Source: GMQP-bins7 sp963776565 (GTDB lineage Bacteria > Actinomycetota > Thermoleophilia > Gaiellales > Gaiellaceae). From it: DNA of 64,000 nt. The DNA is taken from positions 186,001 to 250,000 of the forward strand of contig CAVZNF010000002.1 in assembly GCA_963776565.1 (NCBI GenBank), written 5' to 3'. Below, one piece after another: positions 54,011-62,089 of the stretch. A program made the position numbers and the translations under genes. Positions within the stretch are counted from its first letter, which is position 1. Each line of letters starts with the position of its first letter. The notes below the pieces were generated by a model. It was not told the DNA's origin. It ran no database searches and saw only the letters and a list, made by a program, of their open reading frames with translations.

Positions 54011-54122
54011 CGGGCGGCGAGGCCTGGTGCCGGGTACGCGCAAACCGTCCGCAAAGCCCCCCAGTGGAGGGACAAGATCCGGCCTCGGCCCGCATCACTC
54101 AAACGTGGGGGAGCGCCGCCCC

Positions 54123-54455
54123 CTACGCTTGGCGGCGGACAGGGCGAGCGTCTCCCCCGTTGCCCATGCGCTCGCGTACACGAAGGTCGATCTCCTTGCG
54201 GAGCGAATCACGCTGCTCACGAGTCATGCCAGCCAATCTCATGGCATCCAGCGGGGATTCCGTAGGAGCCAGCACTGCCGTGAACCGAGCGCCCGCCCAG
54301 GAGACGGAGTCCACTCCGAGTCGCGTGATCTCGTCGTCCTTGACGCCGTACGAGCGCACGTAGTCGACGACAGCCTGGAGCGGGCTGACCGAGAGCTGGG
54401 TCGACACGACCCTACGTCCCGAGTGGATCTCGTACTTCTTGCTCGTTCTCCTCAT
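54123..54455 (-). CDS. Small protein of an unrecognised family (YEIH family, member 1)
   Basis: 110 residues from ATG 54455. It starts MRRTSKKYEIHSGRRVVS, then AVVDYVRSYGVKDDEI and VDSVSWAGARFTAVLAP, then a charged helical tail (REQRDSLRKEIDLRVRERM). The first 75 residues align with the product of 57268-57546. No known domain is recognised. A 127-nt structured repeat starts 40 bases upstream. Confidence 0.55.
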   Translation of the reverse strand: MRRTSKKYEIHSGRRVVSTQLSVSPLQAVVDYVRSYGVKDDEITRLGVDSVSWAGARFTAVLAPTESPLDAMRLAGMTREQRDSLRKEIDLRVRERMGNGGDARPVRRQA

Positions 54456-54494
54456 GTGCGTCGCCTTCGGCGCTAGCCGCTGCCATTCGCATTT

Positions 54495-54621
54495 GACAAG
54501 TAGAGGATGGAGGGAGAGGCAGGCGGTTCCCCCTCCATCGCTCGGAAGCGTGTCCGGTTCGCGCCTCGCCCGATAGGACACGATTGGGTCTATTCGGGCC
54601 GCTCGCCGAGCGAGCAGGCGG
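54495..54621. repeat. Structured repeat R2, copy 1
   Basis: About 127 nt, closely matching 56188-56315. It contains GATGGAGGG...CCCTCCATC (9-bp stem), GTGTCC...GGACAC and CCCGATAG...CTATTCGGG; the last two stems overlap by a base or two and could be mutually exclusive. It lies 40 bases before the minus-strand gene at 54455. It could be a leader RNA, a small RNA or a mobile repeat. Confidence 0.65.
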
Positions 54622-54630
54622 CGCTCCTGA

Positions 54631-54987
54631 TCAGGGAGAGAGGAGGACGAGCACGACGGACACGGCTCCCACGGCGATTCCGACCGCGGCGAGCGCCAGC
54701 AGAAAACCCTCACCGGTGTGCGGTTCCCGTTCTTCCCGCAGAGCCGCCTGCAACTCCCGGTAGTGCACGATCCCGAACACCATCGCCGCCAGCCCCGCGC
54801 CGACCAGCGCGGTTCCCAGCGCGATATACGGCCAGTTCGTGCCGCTGACGACCTCGGGTAGGACACGCCCAACCCCGAATCCCGCCGCGATCCCGGCCAA
54901 ACCAGTACGCCACCACGCGAGATAGGTGCGCTCGTGCGCGAGTTGCGTCCGGTGGACTTCACCGCTCGCCATCTCAGGGCCGAGCAT
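54631..54987 (-). CDS. DUF202 (YidH-type) membrane protein
   Basis: 118 residues. The motif LAHERTYLAWWRTGLAGIAAG near residues 17-37 identifies the DUF202 family of small inner-membrane proteins. Three membrane helices follow (to VGAVSVVLVLLSP). The function of the family is unknown. It is the first gene of a small minus-strand group with the YEIH-type gene downstream, separated by repeat R2. Confidence 0.85.
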   Translation of the reverse strand: MLGPEMASGEVHRTQLAHERTYLAWWRTGLAGIAAGFGVGRVLPEVVSGTNWPYIALGTALVGAGLAAMVFGIVHYRELQAALREEREPHTGEGFLLALAAVGIAVGAVSVVLVLLSP

Positions 54988-55009
54988 AAGCCAGGCGTGA
55001 CGGAGAGGC

Positions 55010-55047
55010 TGCGCGAGAGACTCAGCCGCCGCCGAGTCTCTCGCGCA
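55010..55047. repeat. Perfect 14-bp inverted repeat
   Basis: TGCGCGAGAGACTC and GAGTCTCTCGCGCA flank a 10-base loop AGCCGCCGCC. There is no T-run. It lies between the DUF202 start (54987) and the PAS-LuxR stop (55219), so on the minus strand it could terminate the LuxR message. The rest of the 231-base gap shows nothing else. Confidence 0.6.
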
Positions 55048-55218
55048 GTGACGGCGAGTCCGTGCAGGCCCCCCTACTACCTGGGGTGCGCCGCTTGCCG
55101 CAGACCGCCCGGCTCCCAGCGCCGAACTCGCCGTGGCATCACGGTAGGTGCGGGCCGCCAGGCCGTACAGGACACAATCGGGTCAACTCCCGACGGCGTA
55201 TCGAAGTGCCGACCGCGC

Positions 55219-55782
55219 CTACCCTGATGCAGCGCGTGCGGCGGCGACGGCTTCGAGTCGGGAGTTGACGCCGAGGGCCTGGAAGAGACGGCGGATGTGG
55301 TTCCTGACGGTCTCGGGGCTCAGGTGGAGCTCGGCGGCGATCTGCTTCGTCGAGCGGCCCTTCTCCAGGAGACGGAGTACCTCGACTTGACGGGGGGTGA
55401 GGTGTGGCGGCGGCGCTGAGGGGCTGTCGTCGGGGCGTTCCTCGATCAGTCCGAAGACGCCGACGACCCGTTCACCGCTCATCAGCGGCACCGAGCTGAG
55501 TTCCACGGCCACTCGCGTACCGGCGGTTGAAACCAAGAAGCCGCTCGCCTCTGTGGCCGGGGAGGTGCCGAGTAGCTTCTTGGAGACCAGCTCGCGGGCG
55601 CGGCGGGTTTCCTCGGGCGCTACAACGGAGGTGTAGTGGCGACCGCGAATGTCACCGAGAAGCCGCTCCGCTGCCGGATTGATCCAGCGGACGATGCCCA
55701 TTTCGTCGAGGACATAGCTCGGGACGCCGACGCTCTCCAGAGCCTTCTCGACGTCGCCGCCGACTGCCAGGCCAGAGGCCAT
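55219..55782 (-). CDS. PAS-domain LuxR-type transcriptional regulator
   Basis: 187 residues from ATG 55782 (GTG 55785 adds one). An N-terminal PAS fold (about 12-120: ALESVGVPSYVLDEMG, INPAAERLLGD, ERVVGVFGLIEE) is followed by a LuxR helix-turn-helix (LTPRQVEVLRLLEKGRSTKQ, LSPETVRNHIRRLFQALGV). No receiver domain, so the signal is probably sensed directly by the PAS pocket. No partner kinase is visible nearby. Confidence 0.85.
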   Translation of the reverse strand: MASGLAVGGDVEKALESVGVPSYVLDEMGIVRWINPAAERLLGDIRGRHYTSVVAPEETRRARELVSKKLLGTSPATEASGFLVSTAGTRVAVELSSVPLMSGERVVGVFGLIEERPDDSPSAPPPHLTPRQVEVLRLLEKGRSTKQIAAELHLSPETVRNHIRRLFQALGVNSRLEAVAAARAASG

Positions 55783-55841
55783 CACCCGAAGTGTGGCCGA
55801 TTCGACGGCTCAGGTGGAGGTCGCAGATGCCATTCGCGGCT

Positions 55842-55876
55842 GAAAGGGAGGAGGGCCGGTTTCCCGGCCCTCCTTT
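55842..55876 (-). terminator. Hairpin at the 3' end of the 84-residue protein gene
   Basis: On the minus strand GAAAGGAGGGCCGGG and the imperfect partner CCGGCCCTCCTCCCTTTC form a strong stem with a three-base loop directly at the stop codon. Only a short CTTTC follows, so termination is likely but not certain. Confidence 0.5.
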
Positions 55877-56130
55877 CATGCTGAGGGACTAGTTCCCGCC
55901 GCACCCTCTGCGAAGTGAGTGTTGACAGGTTGCTTGTCCCTCAACGCCACCGCCACGGTAGGTGCGGCTCGTCTCGCATCGCTGGACCCAAATAGGTCTA
56001 TTCCTCGGCATGTCGTGGCTGGCGGTGACTCTCCATCGCTACGAGGATCGAAAGCAGTGGACGCAGGATCAACGTTGCGTGCAGCTTCTGCGAGGCGCTG
56101 GCTCAGCGCCTTTGCGCCCTTGACATCCAT
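55876..56130 (-). CDS. Small protein, unknown
   Basis: 84 residues. ATG 56130 is preceded by AGGAGGT with a seven-base spacer, a near-perfect ribosome-binding site. An N-terminal amphipathic helix (MDVKGAKALSQRLAEAARNV) is followed by a Pro/Ser/Asp-rich, probably disordered region. No family is recognised. Structured repeat R2 copy 2 starts 58 bases upstream, the same arrangement as at 54455. Confidence 0.5.
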   Translation of the reverse strand: MDVKGAKALSQRLAEAARNVDPASTAFDPRSDGESPPATTCRGIDLFGSSDARRAAPTVAVALRDKQPVNTHFAEGAAGTSPSA

Positions 56131-56187
56131 TCCTTGACCTCCTGCCCCTTGTGCCTTGAGTTCTTGCGCTGACCTCTTCGACCAGGC

Positions 56188-56315
56188 GACAAGTTGAGAT
56201 GGAGGGAGAGAGTGAGGGTTCCCCCTCCATCGCTAGGAAGCGTGTCCTGTCCTCGCCTCGCCCGATAGGACACGTTTGGGTCTATTCGGGCCAGCTCTAT
56301 AGGGCGAGCAGTCGG
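56188..56315. repeat. Structured repeat R2, copy 2
   Basis: Matches 54495-54621. All three potential stems are kept: GATGGAGGG/CCCTCCATC, GTGTCC/GGACAC and CCCGATAG/CTATTCGGG. Most differences fall in loops. It lies upstream of the 84-residue protein gene and downstream of the secreted protein gene on the minus strand. Confidence 0.65.
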
Positions 56316-56377
56316 CGAACGTGTCCTGAACGACGAACGCCCGCGAGAAGCGGGCGCACGTCGACTGTTTCTCGCTG

Positions 56378-56926
56378 CTACTTGGTGATCGTGATCGCGA
56401 AGATCAGCGTCGTTCCGGGCTCCGTCGTGTCGGTCTCCACGAACGGGAGAGCATTACCAATCTGATACGAGGGATTGGCTGCCGCAAACGCGTCCCAGTT
56501 CGCATAGTCCACGCTTGCGAAGTTGACGGCGCACGTGGCACTCGTCGTGCTGACCGTTCCGGTCGAGCCACAGTTCGCTGCGCCAATGAATGCGTAGCCG
56601 TTCGTCTTGCCGGCATCGGGCGTGTCGATCGGAATGCTCCAGCGCGGTGACCCACCGCCAACGCACGTCACGGTGTCGTCGGAGGGGTCGCAGTTGTACT
56701 GGAACGCATAGTCGACACCTGTCAGCGGAGTGCCGTTGGCTTTCGAAGCTGTGTAGTAAGCGCCGGCGAAGCCGCCGTCCGACGTATCCAACGTGGCGGT
56801 GTCTTGACTGACCGAGCACGTCCCTGGGTCGCCTGCGAAGCACTTGAGCTTCCCGAGTCCCGCGCCGCTGGTTGCGACGAGAGCGAGCGCGACAGCCGTT
56901 ACGAGTACTGCAAAGAGCGACTTCAT
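56378..56926 (-). CDS. Secreted protein, unknown
   Basis: 182 residues from ATG 56926 with AAGGGGG upstream. A signal peptide (MKSLFAVLVTAVALALVATS) leads to a mature chain with six Cys, rich in Gly, Thr, Ser and Asp (for example LKCFAGDPGTCS, YNCDPSDDTVTCVGGG, NCGSTGTVSTTSATC). It is beta-rich by composition, probably disulfide-bonded and extracellular. No known family is recognised. Confidence 0.6.
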   Translation of the reverse strand: MKSLFAVLVTAVALALVATSGAGLGKLKCFAGDPGTCSVSQDTATLDTSDGGFAGAYYTASKANGTPLTGVDYAFQYNCDPSDDTVTCVGGGSPRWSIPIDTPDAGKTNGYAFIGAANCGSTGTVSTTSATCAVNFASVDYANWDAFAAANPSYQIGNALPFVETDTTEPGTTLIFAITITK

Positions 56927-57267
56927 GTGAGCCCCCTTGGTGGCTTGTCGTTCCAAGCCTCCCCATGTGTCTTTCGGCGTATCAGAAAGAACCTACGGCT
57001 GAATCACATTCGGCTCGATGAAGGGTGAACTGCCCTTCACCCTTTACACGCGCCGAATGTCGCTTCAGCCGCAGGTCTATCTGCCGGTGACGCGCGTTGC
57101 GTCGCGGAGACGCAAAGCGAATCTTCCGTCGGGCAGCGATCGTCCGACAGTGACGGGTTCCCTTGGAGATCTCTTCCGGCATGTCATAGGCGAGTTCAGC
57201 CGCCCGCCTCTAGCTCGCGCTCCTCGCGGGCGGGGCCGGGTGGCTGCCCTAACGCCGCAGTGTCGGC
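56927..57267. other. Gap of 341 bases with a nested hairpin
   Basis: This holds the leader of the secreted protein gene and the double hairpin at 56996-57071. I find no supported coding frame. Confidence 0.5.
56996..57071. repeat. Nested imperfect palindrome of 76 nt
   Basis: The outer arms CGGCTGAATCACATTCGGC and GCCGAATGTCGCTTCAGCCG differ by a base or two. They enclose an inner perfect stem AAGGGTGAA/TTCACCCTT (57021-57044) with a six-base loop. No T-run. It lies about 70 bases upstream of the secreted protein start on the minus strand; a structured leader or a small mobile repeat are both possible. Confidence 0.55.
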
Positions 57268-57546
57268 TCAGCGCTCGGGTTGTGAGCTCGTGGAGCTGCC
57301 GGGCTCCGTCGTCGCTACGCCGGAGTAGACGGCGCCGCGCCACGCGACCTGATCACTTGAGACCGACTCCATCTCGTCATCGGGGCAACCGAGCGACCGT
57401 AGGTAGTCCGTCACGGCATGTCGCGCTGTATACGACCGCACGCTGGAAACGACCCGACCTCCACAGTGAATCTCGTAGGTCTGCACCCGATCTCTCTTCC
57501 CTGCGACCCCGAACTCATAACACGGCTCGGTCTCCTTCGGCTCCAT
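57268..57546 (-). CDS. Small protein of an unrecognised family (YEIH family, member 2)
   Basis: 92 residues from ATG 57546. The core TYEIHCGGRVVSSVRSY, AVTDYLRSLGCPDDEM and SDQVAWRGAVYSGVATTE aligns along its length with member 1 at 54123-54455. Shared positions include YEIH-x-G-x-RVVS, AV-x-DY-x-RS-x-G, DDE and V-x-W-x-GA. It lacks the charged tail and has its own N-terminal 22 residues. Function unknown; the two copies lie 3 kb apart in the third island. Confidence 0.5.
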   Translation of the reverse strand: MEPKETEPCYEFGVAGKRDRVQTYEIHCGGRVVSSVRSYTARHAVTDYLRSLGCPDDEMESVSSDQVAWRGAVYSGVATTEPGSSTSSQPER

Positions 57547-57679
57547 AGACGGCCTGCCGAGTGGACTTCTTCGCAGTTGTCCGGGCGATGGTCATTGGCT
57601 TCCGGGCCTGCCTCGCCGCCCTGGAAGGCAAAGCAGCTGCCCTTGCGTCGAACGCTCCGCGCGAGCATGCTTGGCGGCG

Positions 57680-58507
57680 ATGTCGTCAACGCGGCCGATC
57701 GTCTTCCTCAGCGACTTCGGACTCGGCAACGAGTGGGTCGGAATCTGCCACGCGGTCATGAGTGGGATCGCTCCGCAGTGCCCTATCGTCGACCTCTCCC
57801 ACCTCATCCGACCGCTCGAAGTGACAGCGGGAGCACTACTCCTCGCGGACTCGGTGCCGTACATCCCGCAGGACGCGGTGAGTCTCGCCGTGGTGGATCC
57901 CAATGTCGGCAAAGATCGAGAGATCGCGATCGAGACGGTGAGCGGACGAGCCTTCGTCGGCCCCGACAACGGAGTCCTGTCCCTCGCGTGGGGAGCGGCC
58001 GGAGGAATATCGAGCGCCGTCGAACTCACGTCTCGCGACGTGATTCGCCAACCCCATGCAGAGTCGTTTCGCGCTCCCGACACCCTCTGTCCCGCAACGG
58101 CGCGGCTCGCATCCGGCACGGCGATCGGGAACCTGGGGACGGAGCTCGATCCGAGCACACTCGCGGTCATCTCTCTGGCCGAGCCGGAGATCGAGCCGGG
58201 CAAGATCGCATGCGAGGTGATCGACTTCAATCGCTTTGGCAATGTCCACCTGAATGTGCGACCGGCCGACCTCACTGCCGCGAGCCTCGCCGACGAGCGC
58301 ATGCTCATGATCGAAGCGACATCCGGATCGGCGAAAGCCAAGCGAGGGACGACATATGCGGACTTCCCACCCGGGGAGTACGGTCTGCTCTTCGACCCGC
58401 GTGGGTGGCTCACGATCGTCCGCGGCAATCCTGCGAGTGCTATCGAAGGCCTGGGACTCGATCTTGCCGCCCCCGTCTGGCTCACGTCGGCAGGACGACC
58501 CGAGTAA
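57680..58507 (+). CDS. S-adenosylmethionine hydroxide adenosyltransferase (DUF62 family)
   Basis: 275 residues from ATG 57680; TTG 57671 is possible. By family it uses a water-derived hydroxide to split SAM into adenosine and methionine. Hallmarks: IVFLSDFGLGNEWVGICHAV at the N-terminus, VVDPNVGKDREIAI mid-domain, FVGPDNGVLS, and DFNRFGNVHLN in the C-terminal domain. Phage and island SAM-cleaving enzymes can counter methyl-dependent restriction, but this member looks like the housekeeping type. It sits at the right edge of the third island. Confidence 0.88.
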   Translation: MSSTRPIVFLSDFGLGNEWVGICHAVMSGIAPQCPIVDLSHLIRPLEVTAGALLLADSVPYIPQDAVSLAVVDPNVGKDREIAIETVSGRAFVGPDNGVLSLAWGAAGGISSAVELTSRDVIRQPHAESFRAPDTLCPATARLASGTAIGNLGTELDPSTLAVISLAEPEIEPGKIACEVIDFNRFGNVHLNVRPADLTAASLADERMLMIEATSGSAKAKRGTTYADFPPGEYGLLFDPRGWLTIVRGNPASAIEGLGLDLAAPVWLTSAGRPE

Positions 58508-58651
58508 GAACAGAGGGCGGCCGAATTGGAAACACGCTGGAAACAGCCGCAGGCAAACCATCGCCTCCGATAGCGACACGCCACTCCCGAACAGCTCCGT
58601 CTGCCGGCACATCGCGATCAGCGGCAACCGTTCCGCAATCCCCGATTCTCA

Positions 58652-58673
58652 ATGGTAAGGAGGGATCGACGGT
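58652..58673 (+). repeat. Attachment-site core, short decayed copy 4
   Basis: ATGGTAAGGAGGG-TCGACGGT matches the anticodon side of the tRNA-Thr repeat over 22 bases with one change, then diverges. The paired motif (GAATTGGAAACACGCTGGAAAC) lies about 100 bases to its left instead of its right, as expected for the opposite end of an element. It lies in a 293-base gene-free gap (58508-58800). Confidence 0.6.
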
Positions 58674-58800
58674 GCCACGGCTATCATGGCCGTAACCCCT
58701 GAGTCGTCAAGCTCAACCGGTCAGGATCGATCGGCTCAGTGCACGAGCAGCGGAGCGGGTGCCACCTTCACGAGCGCCGCGAGCGGCCCGGGGGGCCGCG

Positions 58801-59277
58801 CTAGACCGGGTCGGATTCCGCCAAGCGCGGTCCGACGACCTCCATCCCGTGTTCGGCCGCCGCGGCTCGGAAGGCGTCTGGGTCGAACTCGGTGAGCGAC
58901 GCAAGCCGGTCGAAGAATCCCTCCATGCCGGCCGGCGCGAATGTGATGAGCATCGTGCAATCACCGTCGCCGACGTTCTGCCAGGTGTGCGGCACCCCGC
59001 GCGGGATGAACACGAGCGAGCCCGGACCGGTGAGGCTCAGCTGATCGCCCAGCTTCCAGCGGATTTCGCCCCCCAGTACGTAGACGACCTCGTCCTCCCG
59101 CGTATGGACGTGCAGCGGAGGTCCCTCGCCGGCCGGATTCACCGCTTCCAGCGCAGCGAGTGCTCCGTTCGACTGCTCGCCTCTGACGATGTAGGTGACG
59201 TCTCCGCCGAGCGGGCTGCGGCTGCGCTCCCCCTCCCCTGGGCGCACCGCCAGACCCTCAGCCGAGTTGCCTCCCAT
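58801..59277 (-). CDS. Single-domain cupin protein
   Basis: 158 residues from ATG 59277. The cupin core has GPPLHVHTREDEVVYVLGGE (motif 1, with two metal His and Glu) and GVPHTWQNVGD (motif 2 His). The C-terminal tail contains MEGFFDRLASLTEFDPD, often seen in actinobacterial cupins of the quercetinase-like group. A metal-dependent enzyme or sensor; substrate unknown. Confidence 0.8.
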   Translation of the reverse strand: MGGNSAEGLAVRPGEGERSRSPLGGDVTYIVRGEQSNGALAALEAVNPAGEGPPLHVHTREDEVVYVLGGEIRWKLGDQLSLTGPGSLVFIPRGVPHTWQNVGDGDCTMLITFAPAGMEGFFDRLASLTEFDPDAFRAAAAEHGMEVVGPRLAESDPV

Positions 59278-59458
59278 GGCGTCAGACCTATCACAGCTGT
59301 TCGGCGATCGCCACCGATCGGAGGCTTCTCTGGGAGAAGCTAGTGGCTCTTCGAGCCTATTGACGGGGAGCGCCCTCGCAGTCAGCCTCCGGTCAGCGTT
59401 GCGTCGCCGTGGCGCGGCGGACGGATGCGCCTCCAGCTAGATCGCTGCCTCGGCAAGA

Positions 59459-62089
59459 TCAATCGTTGTGACGAACCGCGTCGCGTAATACCCGAGATCC
59501 GGCGGTCGCCGCTTCATCGCTGAGCGCATAGGCGATGGCTTGCTGCAGCGTCATGACGTGTCCTAGCGCCCAGGCGTCCGCTTGTGAGTCGGTGTCGGTT
59601 GAGCCTCCCACCTCCTCTCTGAACAAGGCACGCACCTGGCGGTTTGCTTCGAGAACTGCCAACCCGCGCCTTTCGAACAGAGCGTCAGTTGCTCCCCAAA
59701 GCGTCGCGGCCCGAACGGCTTCGCCCTTGGCGGTGGCGACCGCAGCCAGCGCTTCGATCCAGTCGGCGAGCTGCTGCTGCGGTGCTTGTTCGCGGCCTTC
59801 CATCAAGCTTGTCCGGAGAATGGACTCCGCCTCCCCGATCTGCCCTCCGAGGAGCGCGCGAAGACCGAAGTAGAGATGAGCGACCGGAGTCCATGTCGTT
59901 TCGCCGAGTTCGTCGAGCAGGTCAACGCCCTCGTTCAGGCGGCTGGCGGCACGCTCGAAGTCGCCAGCCAAGACGGCTGTATAGCCGAGGTGTATGAGGC
60001 ACAGCGCGAGGCTCAGCTTCATCCCCTCGGCTTGGGCAATCCCGGCCGCGTCTTCGAACATCGCGCGTGCGCGGTCGAAGTTCCGTTCCTCGATGGGGGC
60101 GAACGCGGCGTTGTACAGCGCTCTCGCAAGACTTCGGCGGTCGCCGGTACTCCGCGCCAGCTCTACACCCTCGTTGAGCGCGGCAGCCGCTCCCGCACTA
60201 TCACCCGTAAACAAGCGCGCATGAGCGATAAACCCAAGGCACCGACCGACCCCTTCTGGATCCTCGAGCTTCCGACAAAGCTCGGCGCCTTCTTCGAGAA
60301 GCATGATGGCGGCGGGCCAGTCGAACTGCCACGCCGTGGCGCGACCGGCTGCGACCAATGCCCTCGCACGACTGCTGAGTGGGACCGACCCACCGAGAGC
60401 TAGCGCCCGGCTGAGCCACGCACGCGCTTCGCCGTGCCGGGCACGGATTTCCCAGTACGGATAGAGGGAACCGGCTAGTCGGACCGCAATCTCCGGTTCC
60501 CCGCGCCTGATGGACCAACCGAGTGCAGCCCTGAAGTTCGCTTCCTCGACGTCAAGTCGCGGGAGCCACACATCGGTGTGCTGTGCCCAAAGCTCAGGTT
60601 CTGCAGTCTCCGCGAGTTCGAGAAAGTGCTGTACATGCTGCTGAGCGAGCAATTCGGGCTCTGTGCTGTTCGCGAAACGTCCGCTGCCGTACTCCCTAAT
60701 CGTCTCGAGCATCCAGTAGCGCTCGTTCGTGAAGCGCAGAAGGCTCCTCTCGACCAGCGACTGCAGGATGTCGAGGTCAGCGCCGCAGACCTCTTCGGCG
60801 GCTTCGAGCGTGCAGCCGCCCGCGAAGATCGAGAGGCAGGCGAAGAGCTGCTGCTCCTCGGGAGTCAGCAGGTCGTAGCTCCACTCGATGGTTGCTCTGA
60901 GCGTCTGCTGGCGGGGGTCTGAGTCGCGTCCGCCCCTGAGCAGGTCGAGGCGCTCGGAGAGGCGCTCGAGGATCTGGCGAGGCGAGAGCGCCTTCGTCCT
61001 CGCAGCCGCAAGCTCGACGGCAAGGGGAAGGCTGTCCAGGCGTGCACAAAGCTCGGCGACTACCTCGCTCGGCTCGAGACGCGCTCGTTCGCAGAAGAGG
61101 GAGACGGCTTCGGGCTCGGCGAGCGGTGGGACCGGGTACTCGACCTCCCCCTGACCCGCAGTAGCTCGCGGCTCGTGACTAGAAGCGTGAGGTTGGGGCA
61201 GGCGCCGAGGAGCGACGAAAGCTCGGGTGCTGCCTCGATAACCTGCTCGACGTTGTCGACGAGAAGGAGCAGCTCGCGCTCGGCAATATGCTCGGCGAGA
61301 CCGTCCTTCGCGCCGAGGGTCTGCGCGAGCGTCTCGGTGACTAGAGCGGGATCGCGGAGGGAGGCAAGCCCGACCCAGAACACTCCTGCCTTGTACTCGG
61401 GCACGAGCGAGATGGCAGCCTCGAGCGCGAGGCGCGTCTTGCCGGTGCCCCCGGGCCCCGTGAGGGTCACGAGGCGAGCGCCGCCCTCGATCGTGGTCGA
61501 GAACCTCATCGAGTTCTGTCTGCCTGCCGACGAAAGAGCTGGCAGGACGTGGGAGATTCGTGTTCGAGATCGTCTTGAGCGGCGGGAACGAGCCGCTGCC
61601 GAGCTGGAAGATCGGAACCGCTTCCTCGATGTCCTTCAGGCGGTGCTCGCCGAGGTCGGTGAGGTCGAACGACTCAGGCTCGAGCAGCGCCACCGTCGAT
61701 GGCGAGAGCACCACCTGCCCGCCGTGCGCGGCACTCATGACCCTGGCGGCTCTGTGCACGTCCATGCCCACGTATTTGGGTGGATCGAGAGCCGGCTCGC
61801 CGGTGTGAATACCCACGCGGATGCGGATCGGACCTGTCTCCAGCCCGACCATCGCCTCGCTCACCGCCGAGACCGCTGCCTGCGCCGAGGCGAACGCGTA
61901 GAAGAAGGCGTCCCCCTCGTAGTCGACCTCGTAGCCTTCATAGAGACCGAAGGCGTCGCGCACGACGCGCCGGTGGTCGCCGAGCGCCTCGCGGTATGCG
62001 TCCGTCCCCAGTTCTTCGAGAAGCTTGGTCGACCCCTCGACGTCCGTGAACACCAAGGTCACCGTCCCGGACGGCTGCACGTCACTCAT
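59459..62089 (-). CDS. Class III nucleotide cyclase / NB-ARC ATPase / TPR regulator, copy 3 (compensated frame breaks)
   Basis: An 876-residue open frame from ATG 62089. The cyclase domain is residues 1-180 (VTLVFTDVEGSTKLLEEL, YEGDAFFYAF, RVGIHTGEPALDP). Then FVGRQTELDEV leads to the ATPase, whose P-loop (GPGGTGKTRLAL) and sensor (LLLLVDNVEQV) lie in another frame between about 61500 and 61147. The original frame resumes at GEVEYPVPPLAEP, and winged-helix and TPR repeats follow. Two opposite indels 350 bases apart therefore hide the nucleotide site; sequence error is likely. It is divergent from VOC copy 2. Confidence 0.8.
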   Translation of the reverse strand: MSDVQPSGTVTLVFTDVEGSTKLLEELGTDAYREALGDHRRVVRDAFGLYEGYEVDYEGDAFFYAFASAQAAVSAVSEAMVGLETGPIRIRVGIHTGEPALDPPKYVGMDVHRAARVMSAAHGGQVVLSPSTVALLEPESFDLTDLGEHRLKDIEEAVPIFQLGSGSFPPLKTISNTNLPRPASSFVGRQTELDEVLDHDRGRRSPRDPHGARGHRQDAPRARGCHLARARVQGRSVLGRACLPPRSRSSHRDARADPRREGRSRRAYCRARAAPSRRQRRAGYRGSTRAFVAPRRLPQPHASSHEPRATAGQGEVEYPVPPLAEPEAVSLFCERARLEPSEVVAELCARLDSLPLAVELAAARTKALSPRQILERLSERLDLLRGGRDSDPRQQTLRATIEWSYDLLTPEEQQLFACLSIFAGGCTLEAAEEVCGADLDILQSLVERSLLRFTNERYWMLETIREYGSGRFANSTEPELLAQQHVQHFLELAETAEPELWAQHTDVWLPRLDVEEANFRAALGWSIRRGEPEIAVRLAGSLYPYWEIRARHGEARAWLSRALALGGSVPLSSRARALVAAGRATAWQFDWPAAIMLLEEGAELCRKLEDPEGVGRCLGFIAHARLFTGDSAGAAAALNEGVELARSTGDRRSLARALYNAAFAPIEERNFDRARAMFEDAAGIAQAEGMKLSLALCLIHLGYTAVLAGDFERAASRLNEGVDLLDELGETTWTPVAHLYFGLRALLGGQIGEAESILRTSLMEGREQAPQQQLADWIEALAAVATAKGEAVRAATLWGATDALFERRGLAVLEANRQVRALFREEVGGSTDTDSQADAWALGHVMTLQQAIAYALSDEAATAGSRVLRDAVRHND

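Noticed and set aside
57680..58507. Phage anti-restriction SAM hydrolase
   Set aside because: The domain order and motifs match the widespread bacterial DUF62 family; there is no phage context.
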